From Polytrichum commune (Eukaryota; Streptophyta; Polytrichopsida; Polytrichales; Polytrichaceae): a DNA stretch of 64,000 bases. Shown piece by piece: positions 49,640-60,760 of the stretch. Positions within the stretch are counted from its first letter, which is position 1. The number at the start of each line of letters is the position of its first letter. The notes beneath the pieces are model-generated. The model saw only the letters and a list, made by a program, of their open reading frames with translations, was not told the DNA's origin and searched no databases. Where the stretch lies: assembly GCA_950295325.1 (NCBI GenBank), contig OX485804.1:56854001-56918000 (forward strand), written 5' to 3'. The position numbers and the translations under genes were made by a program.

Positions 49640-51852
49640 ATGGCGCTAAGCCTCGAAGGTGAGACACTCCAACCCTCGTCGTTGCTTGCGAATTGCGCTT
49701 CCCTTCACCATGGGCATGCGGCTGGAAGGTATCTTGAACTTTCCATCACATTTCTGCTCGCTTCTCCTCTTCTCGTTCATGCTCGTCACGCTTCTCGTCG
49801 TCTTAGGGTTTGGTGGACCCCTAAATTCCCAACGTGGACTGGGCACCGGTGTTGAGGTTTGAGCTCCAATCGTGTCACTTGCGTGGTCGGATGATTTTTC
49901 GAGAACTGTATGGTCATGTGGATCGGTGTGAGGTGCAGGTATAGGGAAATTGAGATGAGCTAGGGTTTGAGTTCTATATGGGGTGATGGTAATGGCGATG
50001 AGCTAGGGTTTGGTTGTGAATTGAAACCGTGCGGGTTTTGTGGAATTGATCATCTAAAAAAATCATAGCAATTGGAACCTGAGTGAATTGGAAATTCCTG
50101 AATTTAGAATTTGGGTTTGGAACAATCCATAGCAAGAATTTTAGTTGGTTCAAAGCTGTAGTGAAATTTATTACAGATACGGATTTTGATAGCGTTTGCA
50201 GCATATGGGATGATGAGTGCAGATTTTACTGGGAAGCTTGGTTAAGTCATGATCTGAGCAGAGTTTGGATGTGAAAGCTCCGCTACAAATATGGACAGAT
50301 GCAGTAGTGTAGTTCAAATTAGTGAATCTTCTGCTCAGTGACCGAATCTTCAATCAGTTGTCATCCTGCAATCGCTCAATAAAGGCCGGCGATCGTTTGC
50401 AGGCGGGTCTTTGGCCTTTTTTGTAATCATGCCAAGATAGTTCTTCACAATGATAAATTGCTAACTTCAGGAGATAATTGGTGATTTGGACACATGGAAA
50501 TTTTTCTGTGGTGGTGAAATTGGTGTATGATGGGGCTCTATGACGACATTTGTGGACTTTCTATTCCAGTACTGGCGGGCTTGGCGTTCCTCTTCTCAGT
50601 CGGTTTTCTTCTGCAGATCCTGGTACAATTATGCTCCTTCAAATACTGCTGATGAACTTTATTTGTTAGCTTTCTACTATGACTTGCTCTATTGAAACCC
50701 TGCAACCTGTTCATAGTGCTAACTTTGAGGCTCCTGGTATTATGCTTTCTATTTGCGTGATGTGGGTGTGTTTGAAGATCAATGATAGCATTATGTCACA
50801 AAGTTTAACATTTTGGTTGTGAATTGTGGTCCTACAGGGATGCGCCTTGTACAATAATTGGTGGCCGATGCTTACAGGTATAATTTGTTCCATGTTCTCC
50901 ACTTCGTTATTTAGTTGTATGTTGAGTGTCGACTAGAGCTATGGGAGACTTCTCAATTCTCATTTGTTTAGGAGAATGAAGGATCAAGGTTCATGGCAGA
51001 TTGCTGATGCAGAGCTGCATGTAGTCCTGCAGTTTTTTCTCATGCTGTATAGCAGGAAAGGTTGTCCATGACTAATTAAGGTTCAAGTTAAGGGACGATT
51101 CTTCTTTTTTCCAGCTTGATATGGTAAAGGAAATGGAAAGAGAAGGTTTGTAAAGAATGTACTCTGTGGGTGTTATATATATGAAACCTATAATTTCTTT
51201 CTGTGGGTTTAACTTTGTATGTCCTGTTCATGCAGGCCTAATGTATATAATGCTACCGATGCCATGCTTGTTTTTTGGGGGTGGTTCTTCTGATTTCATT
51301 TCTGGTGAAGGTGGAGAGTAAGTGTTTCTTACTATCCTCAATCTTCTTGTATATTGCTCCTTGCCATCATTTTGGAATAGTGGTCAAGTTTTAAGACTCT
51401 GGAAAGGTTGATACATGAGGAAAGCGCTTTTGTGGGATGGACATGGAAGAACACCTGTTTGCGGTTTCAGTAGAGGTATTTAGTGGACCTTAGATTGGAT
51501 GAAACGTAAATGTAATTAAGATGTCCTTGGAGTCTCCTGGTATTCTGTTCACTTTTGATGGGTTAGTGGTTGGACATCAATGTTGTGAATGGGCTGGATT
51601 CTAGCCTGTAATTGGAAGTTTTTGCCTTCTGGTAGCCCTTGACATTATATTTTGTGTGTGGAATGCAGCTGGGCGGATGCAGCCAAGTTTCTAACTGGAT
51701 TTTCATCAGTGGGAAGCATTGCCATCCCTGCCATATTGCGTCATGCTAACCTTATTACAGCAGGAGCCATGTGGATTGAGTTTGCTGCATTTTTCATTCT
51801 GCTGAGCACTGTGATGATATTTCAAGAAGTGAGTAAAGAGGATGACTACTGA
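49640..51852 (+). CDS. VPS55: VPS55/LEPROT-family endosomal membrane protein
   Basis: Five coding exons, read by eye with GT-AG introns and continuous phase: 49,640-49,658, 50,570-50,622, 50,838-50,877, 51,236-51,317 and 51,669-51,852. Together they give 378 nt, 125 residues and a TGA stop. Vps55 proteins are small four-span membrane proteins that, with Vps68 in yeast, act in late endosome-to-vacuole transport; animal relatives are LEPROT and LEPROTL1. Four hydrophobic segments fall at about 7-28, 36-53, 72-92 and 97-116. Family landmarks are C-A-L-Y-N-N-W-W-P-M-L at 26-36, L-P-M-P at 44-47, and A-A-K-F-L-T-G at 69-75, then S-V-G-S-I-A-I-P at 78-85. The first exon codes six residues plus one base; its join to exon 2 restores the frame exactly, and ATGG gives a good start context. 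The protein is slightly shorter than Arabidopsis VPS55, mainly at the N-terminus. The C-terminus is acidic (K-E-D-D-Y). Introns are about 911, 215, 358 and 351 bp. It converges on ORP downstream. Confidence 0.93.
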
Positions 51853-52324
51853 CGCACATCAAAGCCTATGTGATTTTTTTGAATAGCCTGTTGTGCATGG
51901 ATAAGAAGGCTGAAACTTGAGTGTGCCCTTCGATTGGTTATTCCACACATGAAGAGTGGAGTATGGGCAGGGAGTGCATCACTTAGGCCTTTCGACTTGT
52001 CGTTAGCATGAACTCCTGGCAAAACAAATAAACATCCCATCATATACGCATGATCATGGAGGGAAAAAGGACTAGATTTTTTTACTTCCACTTTAGGGGC
52101 TGGAGATGAAAAATCTTCAAAATGTATAATGTTGGTTGTCAAGGCTCTGTAATTGGAATCTGAAGTAAAGCAATTTACCAGAACTGGTTTTTTCTTGAAG
52201 TTGTGAGTAGGAGGTTTTATAATGTCACTTGATGTTTGAGGACTCGGGACTTCTTTCAACCAAATGCTGCCTGCTGTAGAATTGTTCAATTTCAGAAGTG
52301 TAGGAGTGATATTATTGGAGATGT
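51853..52324 (+). other. VPS55 3' flank / probable 3' UTR
   Basis: No conserved protein. A 147-codon minus-strand frame (51,846-52,289) is antisense to this region and has no motifs; I treat it as chance. No strong polyadenylation signal stands out. Confidence 0.4.
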
Positions 52325-52670
52325 TTGATTATTTTTTTGTTTTTTGCGAAGGAGAATCCACAACTTTATGGACAACTTTTTGGACTAGGGAACCCCTTTG
52401 GGCCTGGCCCTAAGATGTTACCGGACATAAGCTTTTGGATACCATCTCTAGTTAGACAATCGATTTGGATCAACAATGGCAAACTATTAATATTTGATCA
52501 TACTCCTAATTCCGTGCACATGATTAACAATTTAATGATGCATATGTTGATTTCTAGGAAAAAATATCCATTGTTTTTGAAATTTACATCACCACAACTG
52601 CATATTATATGTACATCTACGGAACTGAAAACATGTTTCACATCAAAGGTCTAAATTAAAGATATCAATA
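52325..52670 (+). pseudogene. Decayed unknown ORF, 5' segment
   Basis: An open plus frame of about 105 codons has balanced, coding-like composition. Short blocks are N-P-Q-L-Y-G-Q-L-F-G-L, P-F-G-P-G-P-K-M-L-P-D, P-S-L-V-R-Q-S-I-W-I and L-F-L-K-F-T-S-P-Q-L-H. There is no ATG at a sensible place (TTG at the open end) and the frame closes at 52,652-52,654. I do not recognise the family. It is probably the upstream part of the frame resuming at 53,614, separated by a repeat-filled insertion. It sits less than 500 bp after the VPS55 stop. Confidence 0.5.
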
Positions 52671-53613
52671 CGACTCTCAAGTATAAGGCTTCAAGTTGTG
52701 GATGAGAAGTTGTGCTAACCATCTGAGGCATTCCTGATGGGAGCAGCAGGTGTAGAATGGAGGAAGATAGGTAAGAGGACATAAAGAGGAAGGCGTTGAG
52801 AGTGAGAAAGGAGAGGGGAGGGAAGATCTGGCACCTGCAACTGTACCCACCTGTGTGCTCTCAATATTTTATTGACTCTCGACACCCTTGGCCATAGCTT
52901 CTTGGAGGGTGTTCAGTGGCCGCCCTCTGATCATCAACATCTAATTATGGCTTCGATTCAGAATGGTGAGGATTATGCTCTATGGAAGTCATTGCCTTCA
53001 ACCTTGAAGCACCATCTCATGCGCCAATAGTTATTTAGTCAATGTTCAAAATCACCATAAATTATAGTGGAATTCACTAGATATATGTAGTATTTGCACA
53101 TCCATTGGGATCATTGAAATTTGGATTCATTTATGGACCACTATGTAGTAAACACAACGTTTCTAGAAAGCCTTAATGAATGAGAGATCCTTGGTCAGAC
53201 CTCAATAGTTGAGCTAAAGTAGATGTGCCTAATGCCAACATAACAATAATTGGATGCTTATATTTGAGTGGTATGTGGTTAGGTGTGGATCAAAGAACGG
53301 ATATAAAAAAGACTTATGTTTAAAAGAGATTAACTATGTGCTCAAAATATGTTAACCATTCTAAATTCAATGATCAACATGATTGGGGGGGGGGGGGGGG
53401 GGGTTTGTGTGACCACTTGATGAGCAAGAAAACGTTCACACTTTGTGAATGAATTAATATAATCATGTGAGCTCCAAAAATTATGAGGGAAATGGCTATG
53501 GGTGTGATTTGGGCCTGCTAATCATCTCGCACTGATTGTGTGTCTCATGTCCTATGAGAAGTGGGTGCAGAGAGAAAAGTATTCAAATAACACACGTCTA
53601 TCTTACCTTATGA
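52671..53613. repeat. Repeat-filled insertion between decayed ORF segments
   Basis: Includes a repeat D copy (53,240-53,360: GTATGTGGTTAGGTGTGGAT, ATAAAAAAGACTTATGTTTA, CTCAAAATATGTTAACCATT), a 19-G run (53,385-53,403) and a region collinear with 42,828-43,030 (53,380-53,600). The order repeat D then this block also recalls 41.1-43.0 kb. No gene. Confidence 0.6.
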
Positions 53614-54589
53614 TTTCTCCAAGTAATATTCTCACTTGACTGGTTGTTGGAAACTTTTGAAAATATTCTATGTCTACCTGGTAAGCAAGAGTTTCATGAC
53701 AAATGTCTCCAGTATGCACCATCAACCGAGTCACATCTTATTGTGGTGATCTCTGCAGCTCTTTACACAAAATAGCTGGTTAACACGTTTCTAGTCTCTA
53801 TCTTTGACAAATATGGTACTTGCATCACAAGCTTGTGTGTTATTAATTTAACTTGGCTTGCTTTATGTACTAGAAATTGTCCATCTAGATTCCAATATTC
53901 GCATTCCTCTGGATAGTTGGGCACCTCAACATTCCCTTACAGCATTACATCTCAAAATGCAAGTGACCAACGTATTCATTTATGCAATGTTGAAACAATT
54001 CATTATGCACCCTTCAGGTTTTAATGTACTATTTTCAGCACTAACACAAACATCTAAACAAGGATTCCTTTGGCACTTATTAAACCCACATTTCATCCTT
54101 TTAAATCTTGCAACTATGAAATATAGGAACAAAAAGATTAAAGTTGCAACACTCTGTTTAATAGGCATCGGATTCAAACTAGTATTTTGATGTGATTGGA
54201 TCTATGTAAATTCAACGTTGATGTGTGGACCTAAGTTAGAGGTTTGTGATGCACTTATGAACCGATCAGCAGTCTTTCCAGTGGACATACGATTGGACAC
54301 TTTCTTTGCCAAATGCTTGTGATTTTGGTTCACATTTCAATTCTGTGCTGTGTCAAACAGACAGTTCCGGATTCTTAAAAAACTATACACTGGTAAGTGA
54401 GCATCCAACACTGCTACTTTCAAATGGGTGGATGATCCTCAAAATCTATACAGGTTCGCAAAATTTGTTGAAATTGTGACTACAACTACATACATAGCTC
54501 CTCTTGAACCACAAATGGTGTTCATGTACAATTACATCTACAACAAGAAAAACTATTTCACAACGAGTGGGGCATGTGGTACAGGTTGA
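53614..54589 (+). pseudogene. Decayed unknown ORF, 3' segment
   Basis: A coding-like frame runs from about 53,614 with one TAG (53,773-53,775). It shifts frame near 53,860-53,875 and then stays in one frame to 54,587-54,589, broken only by three TGA codons at 54,188, 54,320 and 54,398. The roughly 240-codon last frame with just three stops, all TGA, is far more open than chance in this AT-rich DNA. Short blocks: P-G-K-Q-E-F-H-D-K-C, A-P-Q-H-S-L-T-A-L-H-L-K-M, H-P-S-G-F-N-V-L-F-S-A-L, and K-W-V-D-D-P-Q-N-L-Y-R-F-A-K-F. I recognise no family; a capsid- or nucleocapsid-like endogenous viral gene is one unproven possibility. Its last 37 bp overlap the end of the ORP coding sequence on the other strand, so its true 3' end may lie earlier. 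Confidence 0.55.
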
Positions 54590-57500
54590 CCCTCCTCTTT
54601 CCACACCCAATTGCCATCACCTGCAGCTACAAAATATTTGGGGCTCCAAATGCTTCTCTCTACCAGCCGCGCCTTTCGCACAGTGCGCTCTGCCTCCTCC
54701 ACATTGCGTTTCACATCTCTTGCATTGTCCCACTGTTTGTTTATAACGTTTTCCGTGAGGTCTGACCAAATGACAACAGATTCTTTTGGTGACAAACCCT
54801 GCACAGAAACATGACATAGAATCAGAACATGCCCTCAACATTTCTAATCAACTGAAAGTGTGTTGGAGACATGAGAACCATGCCATAAAATTGGTGATAA
54901 TGAAATCTAACAAATTAAAACTTCCTTTTTTTTGGATACTTAAAATTCTGTAACTACTAATAGATCAAAGATTATCCAAGACATGAGTACCTATAGTAGT
55001 AAGGTCACTATGTAATGATTAGGGTTGACTAGAGGTTGTATAGGCTCGAGGAAATGGCTAGCCTCTGCCTCAAGGTAGGAGCAACTGATAACCTCACTAT
55101 GAATATACAAAATTTGCTGAAAGTACAAAATTTCTCACAATCAGCACAAGTACCTCTAAATTTTCAACCACCGGCGCATGAATATCAGCTATAGCAGCTT
55201 GGGCATCATACAATGTCGATGACGTTCCCCTGACCTTGTCCTTTAAAGTCACAACCCTGACAAATGGACATAAATGAAACTCATTTCAGGAGTTGCTACA
55301 GAGGCACTTAGATTGGGGAGAACCCAATGTCTGCAACATGGAGAGTGAGAATCATGACATTGGTAAGCCTCAGGCTTCCTCAACCTAGGCAGGAGGGAAA
55401 GTATTATTGCCAAGGGCCAGAGAAAAGAGATAATGTGATTCTAAAAAAATGACGGATTGAGTTTTAGTGCCGCAGCAAGATATCCATGGAACATGGCATC
55501 TCTTTTATTTAGAAGGGGTGAGGGAGCATGAGGTTTGGAAATTTTATAATGCAAGCAATGAACATCTCAAAAATAGAAAATGCTGGATGCAGAACTTGTT
55601 TCGACTTCAGGTTGTCTGTGAGCTTGCACTTAACCCTAAAAATCGAAAAAAATTTGAAGCACAAAAAGGCAGTTGGAAGTTTAGGAGAGGCACTCTACTC
55701 ACCCATCCCAACAGCCACTGAACTCATACAGTAGCTTATTATTTGAGCTCTTGAAAACTTTGCCTGAAACCTTGTTGGCGGAACCTCGCATCCCAAAGAA
55801 TGTCCTGGGCTTGAAATTCACTGTGGCCTCCAACCCTGACTCCTTGCATTGCACAGTGGTGGTGCCCACCCACTCGCTGCTTGCAATCGGGAAAATTCGC
55901 ATGAGCAGATGAGGAGAAGTGAGTTCATATGTCTCCTTGTGCTGTGTCAGCTTCACCACGCGTTGCCCTAGGATTGTAGCCTCCACAGACCCACCTGTCA
56001 AATCCGAATTCACACACTCAACTACCATCTCATATGTACAACAAAATCATACCGAACAACAACATTGAACTTCATTCTAAGCATATGTAGCTACAATCGT
56101 ACAAAGGTTCAAGTTCAAGTTTGCTAGCTAAACTAAACGTTTGCGAACTTTTTGCCCAATCTGTGTTGCTTGTTGGCAATGCAACTCTGAATGACTATGT
56201 TATGTAGCTTCCTCATGAGGCTCTATTTTTGACGGATAACGAGGGATACATTGCAATTATGACAACCAAACCACAACAACCTTACTCCATCAACGACAGT
56301 ATAATTACAACGCATACTTGAGGGTTATTGTGATGGTTTTATTTTGTTTTTAGTTCCTATGTGGCGCAGGGAGAGAACTTCAAGGCCACAACATGGGAGA
56401 AGGTTTTTGGTATGCAATTACACTTTCAAATAATAAAATCCGTAACTTGTTAGTTTCCGCTTCGCAGATTGCACCAATAAGAGGGTAAATTATTGCGATC
56501 AAATCCTCTCTTCAACTCCAACTACAACTACAACTACATGTTGTGTGTGAACATAGATGATTGTTCTTGTGGTTAAAACCACGACCACAACCACTCGAGT
56601 AGTTGTGAATGGTTGTGTGCAAACGCCCCCTTCACACATATTTTGATGCACCAGAAGAGCAGATGGAATTCAGTTGAAATGTGCAACATTCATCACGAAC
56701 TTTGCAAACGTTTACTCACCATAAAATCGTGGCATCGGCTGATGCCACCACAGCATCTCCACCTTCTTGACTGTGTTGGTTGCGTACAGTGCTGTCACGG
56801 GTGGATGGTGAGAAACCTGCATGCTTTTCAGTTTCAGACTTTTGCAAAATTGCAGGCAATACCATGTGCTTTAGTTTCTCCCCTCCCTGTTTTTTCAATA
56901 AAATGTAATTTCCTTCCTATACTTTAAAATGAAGCAAAGCGTAGTTTTTTTGGTTTTGACCTGGTGATTTAAGTATTCAATGCCCGGGCTGTGGCAACTA
57001 TCTGTAGCTTCCGCAGGATCATCATCTTTATGAGAGCCTGGTTTGGAGCTGCTAAAACATTTTCAAGAAGCACTATTTGGAGTTGCTTTCGTATCAAAAG
57101 CATGTTCAAGACAATAACTTCTCAGAAATTTTGTGATATTTCTTAGAAATGAGAATAAATGCCTATAGGCTCTGGGTGGTCACGCCCGCTTTAAGAAACA
57201 TTCTTCTAATCAATTCTAAAAACGACATTTGAAGTTGTGAACCTTCTCTAATCTTGACACAAATGGCAGCGATGGGTTCCTCTCATCACCGTCTCCCAAG
57301 CATGTTGCTTCTCTTGGTGAACTAAACAGACATCAATTTATTAAATTCGCCACTAGAAAAATCGTCCCAAAGGGAACAGTTGTCACCCCGGGATTCAGCA
57401 CTTGCATGACATTATTAAGCTTTATAAAAAGGCTATGTGAGATCAGGAAACAAAGGCACTATTGAGCTTCTGTTAGACCAGGAAACAAAAGGACTTTGAG

Positions 57501-59391
57501 GCAATCATCAAAAGCCATGTCACACATGGACTTGAAGTTGATTACCTCTAAGCCAATATCTAGGATATTGGTAAATGGTACCACTTTCACCTGTGGTACC
57601 ATCTACCCCGGAGCTAGATATTGGACAAAAGTGAGCTTGAGGGACTTGAGGAATATCTCATGCAATTTTAGGCCTTCGTATGAGAATATGTGAAGGTTTT
57701 GCTACATCTTAAGATAGGCTTGTCTTGGGGGTAAAAATGTGGACCTTTGATTCTTAAAGACATGCTCCTTGAATTCAGAAGACTTCATAATGTTATGAAA
57801 TTCTTGAGTTGTATAAGAGTGTTATATGGCATCAAAATTCAAAGACATTGTAAAGGAAAATTGTGCAGTTTTATATTCATGTGAAGGCTTTGCGTCTTAA
57901 GATAAGTTCATATTGGGGTAAGAATATCGGACCCAAACTTTGTTCCTTGAGCCTTCACTAAAAAGACAAAAACCTCGGAACAAGGTTTCATCGCATTCAA
58001 CTAAAAACTTTTGTATATTCATTTGATTTTGTAAATACAATCTAGTCTTCTTTTTTCTTTTTCTGTTTTTCAGAAAGAAGGCCACCAAGCCAATGCCAAG
58101 ATACATTAAGAACAAAGGTAAACGTGCCCACTTCGAGTACAACCTAGCCATATTATTGTTCATCTTCTAAGACCTGGTCAATAGGTTTCATAGATCACGC
58201 ACCCATTCGTGGAGAAGTGCTCCCTTGTCATGGCACTATTGCAAAATTTCATGACTGCACTCTACTTGTTGATAAAGGGAGAGTGATTCGGACATACATG
58301 CTCCCGGGACTCACCTCACAATATAAGAATACTTTCATTGAAAAATGGTATATTATGACTTAAAAAAGGTTATGTAATAGACAATGCATTCAAGAGGAGC
58401 GCATTATGTGTAGGGAGAATGCCCTAAGGGAGGTAAATTAATTGCGGAACATACGGAAACTTGCCCAAAACTTTCATAAAACACGAACCCAAAGAACATC
58501 CCCTGGATGAAGATTCGTATGACAAAGATCAAGCCTTGTACAATGGGCGATACATACCAAAAAACAAACTTCACAAGCAAGCATGGTGCGGTGCGGTGCG
58601 GTTTCGTAATGCACGGCACTCCGACCACAAATACCTTGAGTGCATGATACATCGGATAGGATAGGCAATAACAAACATAGAAAGAATAAAAAGGCAGAAG
58701 GTGGTGTTGATGTGAAGGGGTTCACCTGCTCGCAGAGGACATTGAGGTGGCCAACAGAGGCATGGTGAGTCTCCCCCAGGATAGGATTATAAGGCGCCTT
58801 TGCAAACGGGGCTGGGCGGGTGGTGGACAGGTGCCAGCGCACGACGGCCAGGAACCGGTCGACGGCGGTTGCACCGTCAGCGCAACTGCCCAGCAAGTCC
58901 TGGGAGCAGCAGTAGACGGCCTCGCCGTAGACCTGTAACTGGGACTTGGGCAGGTTGAACTGCGGCGGCACCTGGAACTTGGTGAGGTCGGAGCCCGGCC
59001 GGAACCCCTTGAACACCTCCACCACACTGGCCACCAAACTGCCGTTGCCGCCCGTCTTCGCCGCTTTCGGCTTTGCGGCTGCGGCAGAGTCCGGATGCTT
59101 CCCCCCTGCGGAGGACTTCCTGTCCAGCTTCAACGGCTCGGTCAATCTCGGAACCCTAAGCAGCTGCTGCTGCGTCGTCGTCGTCGCATCGACAACACAC
59201 GATGAGGATTTGGTGGAGCTGAATAATTTCTTCTGTTCGGAATCAAGTTCTTCTTCTTCTTCTTCTTCATCTTCATCGTCGTCGGAGGAGGAGGATGTGA
59301 AGTACTCGTCCGGCGTGGTGTAGGCGTCCTCCTCATTGTCGTCGTCCATTGTAGGACTGATCGCTTGCTGCCCGAAACACAAGAAGCTCAT
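54553..59391 (-). CDS. ORP: Oxysterol-binding protein-related protein (plant ORP3/ORP4-like)
   Basis: Five coding exons on the minus strand with GT-AG introns and continuous phase: 59,391-58,726, 56,816-56,720, 55,994-55,703, 55,256-55,154 and 54,798-54,553. Total 1,404 nt, 467 residues. The second ATG (59,349; residue 15) has the stronger context and would give 453 residues, near the usual size of short plant ORPs. ORPs bind sterols and phosphoinositides and exchange lipids between membranes, often at endoplasmic reticulum contacts. From residue 137 the ligand domain reads: lid and first strands (D-L-T-K-F-Q-V-P-P-Q-F), N-P-I-L-G-E at 202-207, and the signature E-Q-V-S-H-H-P-P at 221-228, which spans the exon 1-2 junction. 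Later come K-E-T-Y-E-L-T-S-P in exon 3, V-V-T-L-K-D in exon 4 and W-S-P-K-Y-F in exon 5. There is no PH domain. The N-terminus has D-E-Y-F-T-S and a long Asp/Glu run coded partly by a GAA repeat. Exon 1 is GC-rich compared with all other exons. Introns are 1,909, 725, 446 and 355 bp. Confidence 0.93.
56817..58725 (-). other. ORP intron 1 with two perfect hairpins and a direct repeat
   Basis: The largest intron. It holds CCAATATC/GATATTGG (57,553-57,571, 3-nt loop) and ATGGTACCAC/GTGGTACCAT (57,575-57,602, 8-nt loop) back to back. An imperfect direct repeat lies at about 57,691-57,760 and 57,881-57,955 (GTGAAGG-TTTGC, TCTTAAGATA, TTGGGG-TAA). No intact gene was found inside; the 88-codon minus frame at 57,897-58,163 has no motif. 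Confidence 0.6.
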
Positions 59392-60760
59392 CGCACCTCG
59401 GCTCTACCGTCGCTGCAACTCTTCTTTTCTTGTCCTCAATGGACACCGCAATTGCTGCACCACTTCAAATGTGACTACACTTGAATGTGCCACCATCCGA
59501 GACCTGCTGTCTCGGGCGGCAATAACTTGACGCTCGAGGAGTTACGATCTTGCTAATTCTGCACAATGTAACAATGACTATCGTCTTAGGTTACGATGAT
59601 GATCTGAGCTTCCAAAATAAACACGACAATTTCGGCACCACTCGAAACGACCTATATTCTGCAAGATGTAAAATCGCCGTCGTCTTAGGTGAAGCTCAGA
59701 AGCTCGGAGCTTCTGTGAACCTCGAGAAATTGTATCAAAATCTTGCAAGGCTTGTGTGTCTTTGAGCTGAATAATCATACAGGAAGCTCGTGTATGCAAC
59801 CTTCTACAATTGCATCAAGAAGACTTTGCAAGATTTTTTATGCAATTCCTCAAGCCCGCAAGATTATACATTGATCTTGTGGATTTATTCGGATCTAGTA
59901 CGCTGTCATTGCTATTATGAGAAACCTGCAAAGCGGCAAAGGCCTTGGAAAAACGATCATTGAGGTCTTCAAGAGAAAATATTCGGTGCGCAGAAATTTA
60001 TGGAATTAATAAAGACGGGTATCGACCGTTAGAAACATGAATGAGTACGAAATTGACAGAATTGACGGCTATGCAAACTAGGTAGTGCAATGAGGTTACA
60101 AAGTACAGTTGGTTTGAGCCTCACCTTTCTTCAAGAATGCCTTCCTTCAATGTCCGTCGTTAAGACGCTCCCCCTAATATCCTCAGAATAACGATCCAAT
60201 CACACGACTTGGCACCAGTCTCAGCAGAAAAACCATGGCCAATCCCACAAGCGCCTTCAAGTGCGCCTCCTAAGCAGATAAGTAGTGACTCTCGATTGCT
60301 CCAAGTCATCCACAACGTCTTCGAATAAATTCAAACCCCTCCCGCTTGCAAACACCGTCGACAGCTTCAACCGGTCGAACTAGTCCTACTAGCTAGTTTC
60401 AATGAAATTGCGATGATGAGCAATAATAATCTTTTCCGGGCTCCTTGAAATCCATTAGATGCCTGCCAGCCTAGCTAGTACCAGGAAGCATTCTAATCTA
60501 ATATCGCTCCCTACATACATCATCAGTCATGCACAGGTCCCCAGGATCATCAGTATGAGTAACAACTCAAAAGCGGGAGTACTAAGATAAGACTTATTAG
60601 ACTTCGTCAGCAAAACATAAAAAGGAAAGTTGCTTCTTGCTTCCTCCCACGTCCTCAGCCCGCCCAGCTCCCTCCCAAGCCACCGACGTACTTAACTTCC
60701 TTCCTCCATACTTACCTTATCACATACCTACTTAAGAATAGTACTCACACCAATGCTTCC
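59392..60760 (-). promoter_or_regulatory. ORP upstream region with an internal direct repeat
   Basis: Immediately upstream of ORP. Two imperfect copies about 93 bp apart, near 59,560-59,616 and 59,652-59,712, share TATTCTGCA-GATGTAA or a variant, CGTCTTAGGT, GATCTGAGCTTC or CTCGGAGCTTC. No convincing TATA box could be fixed. The remainder to 60,760 has no supported gene. Confidence 0.4.

Noticed and set aside
49448-49855. 135-codon plus frame in line with the VPS55 start
   Set aside because: It reads through the leader and into intron 1. It has no upstream ATG in frame, and the splice donor at 49,659 ends the true exon.
51846-52289. 147-codon minus-strand open frame
   Set aside because: Antisense to the VPS55 3' flank, no motifs, and overlaps the real stop codon region; most likely chance.
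58946-59323. 125-codon plus frame across ORP exon 1
   Set aside because: Mirror of the real minus-strand exon; the Ser/Glu runs are the complement of the acidic tract.
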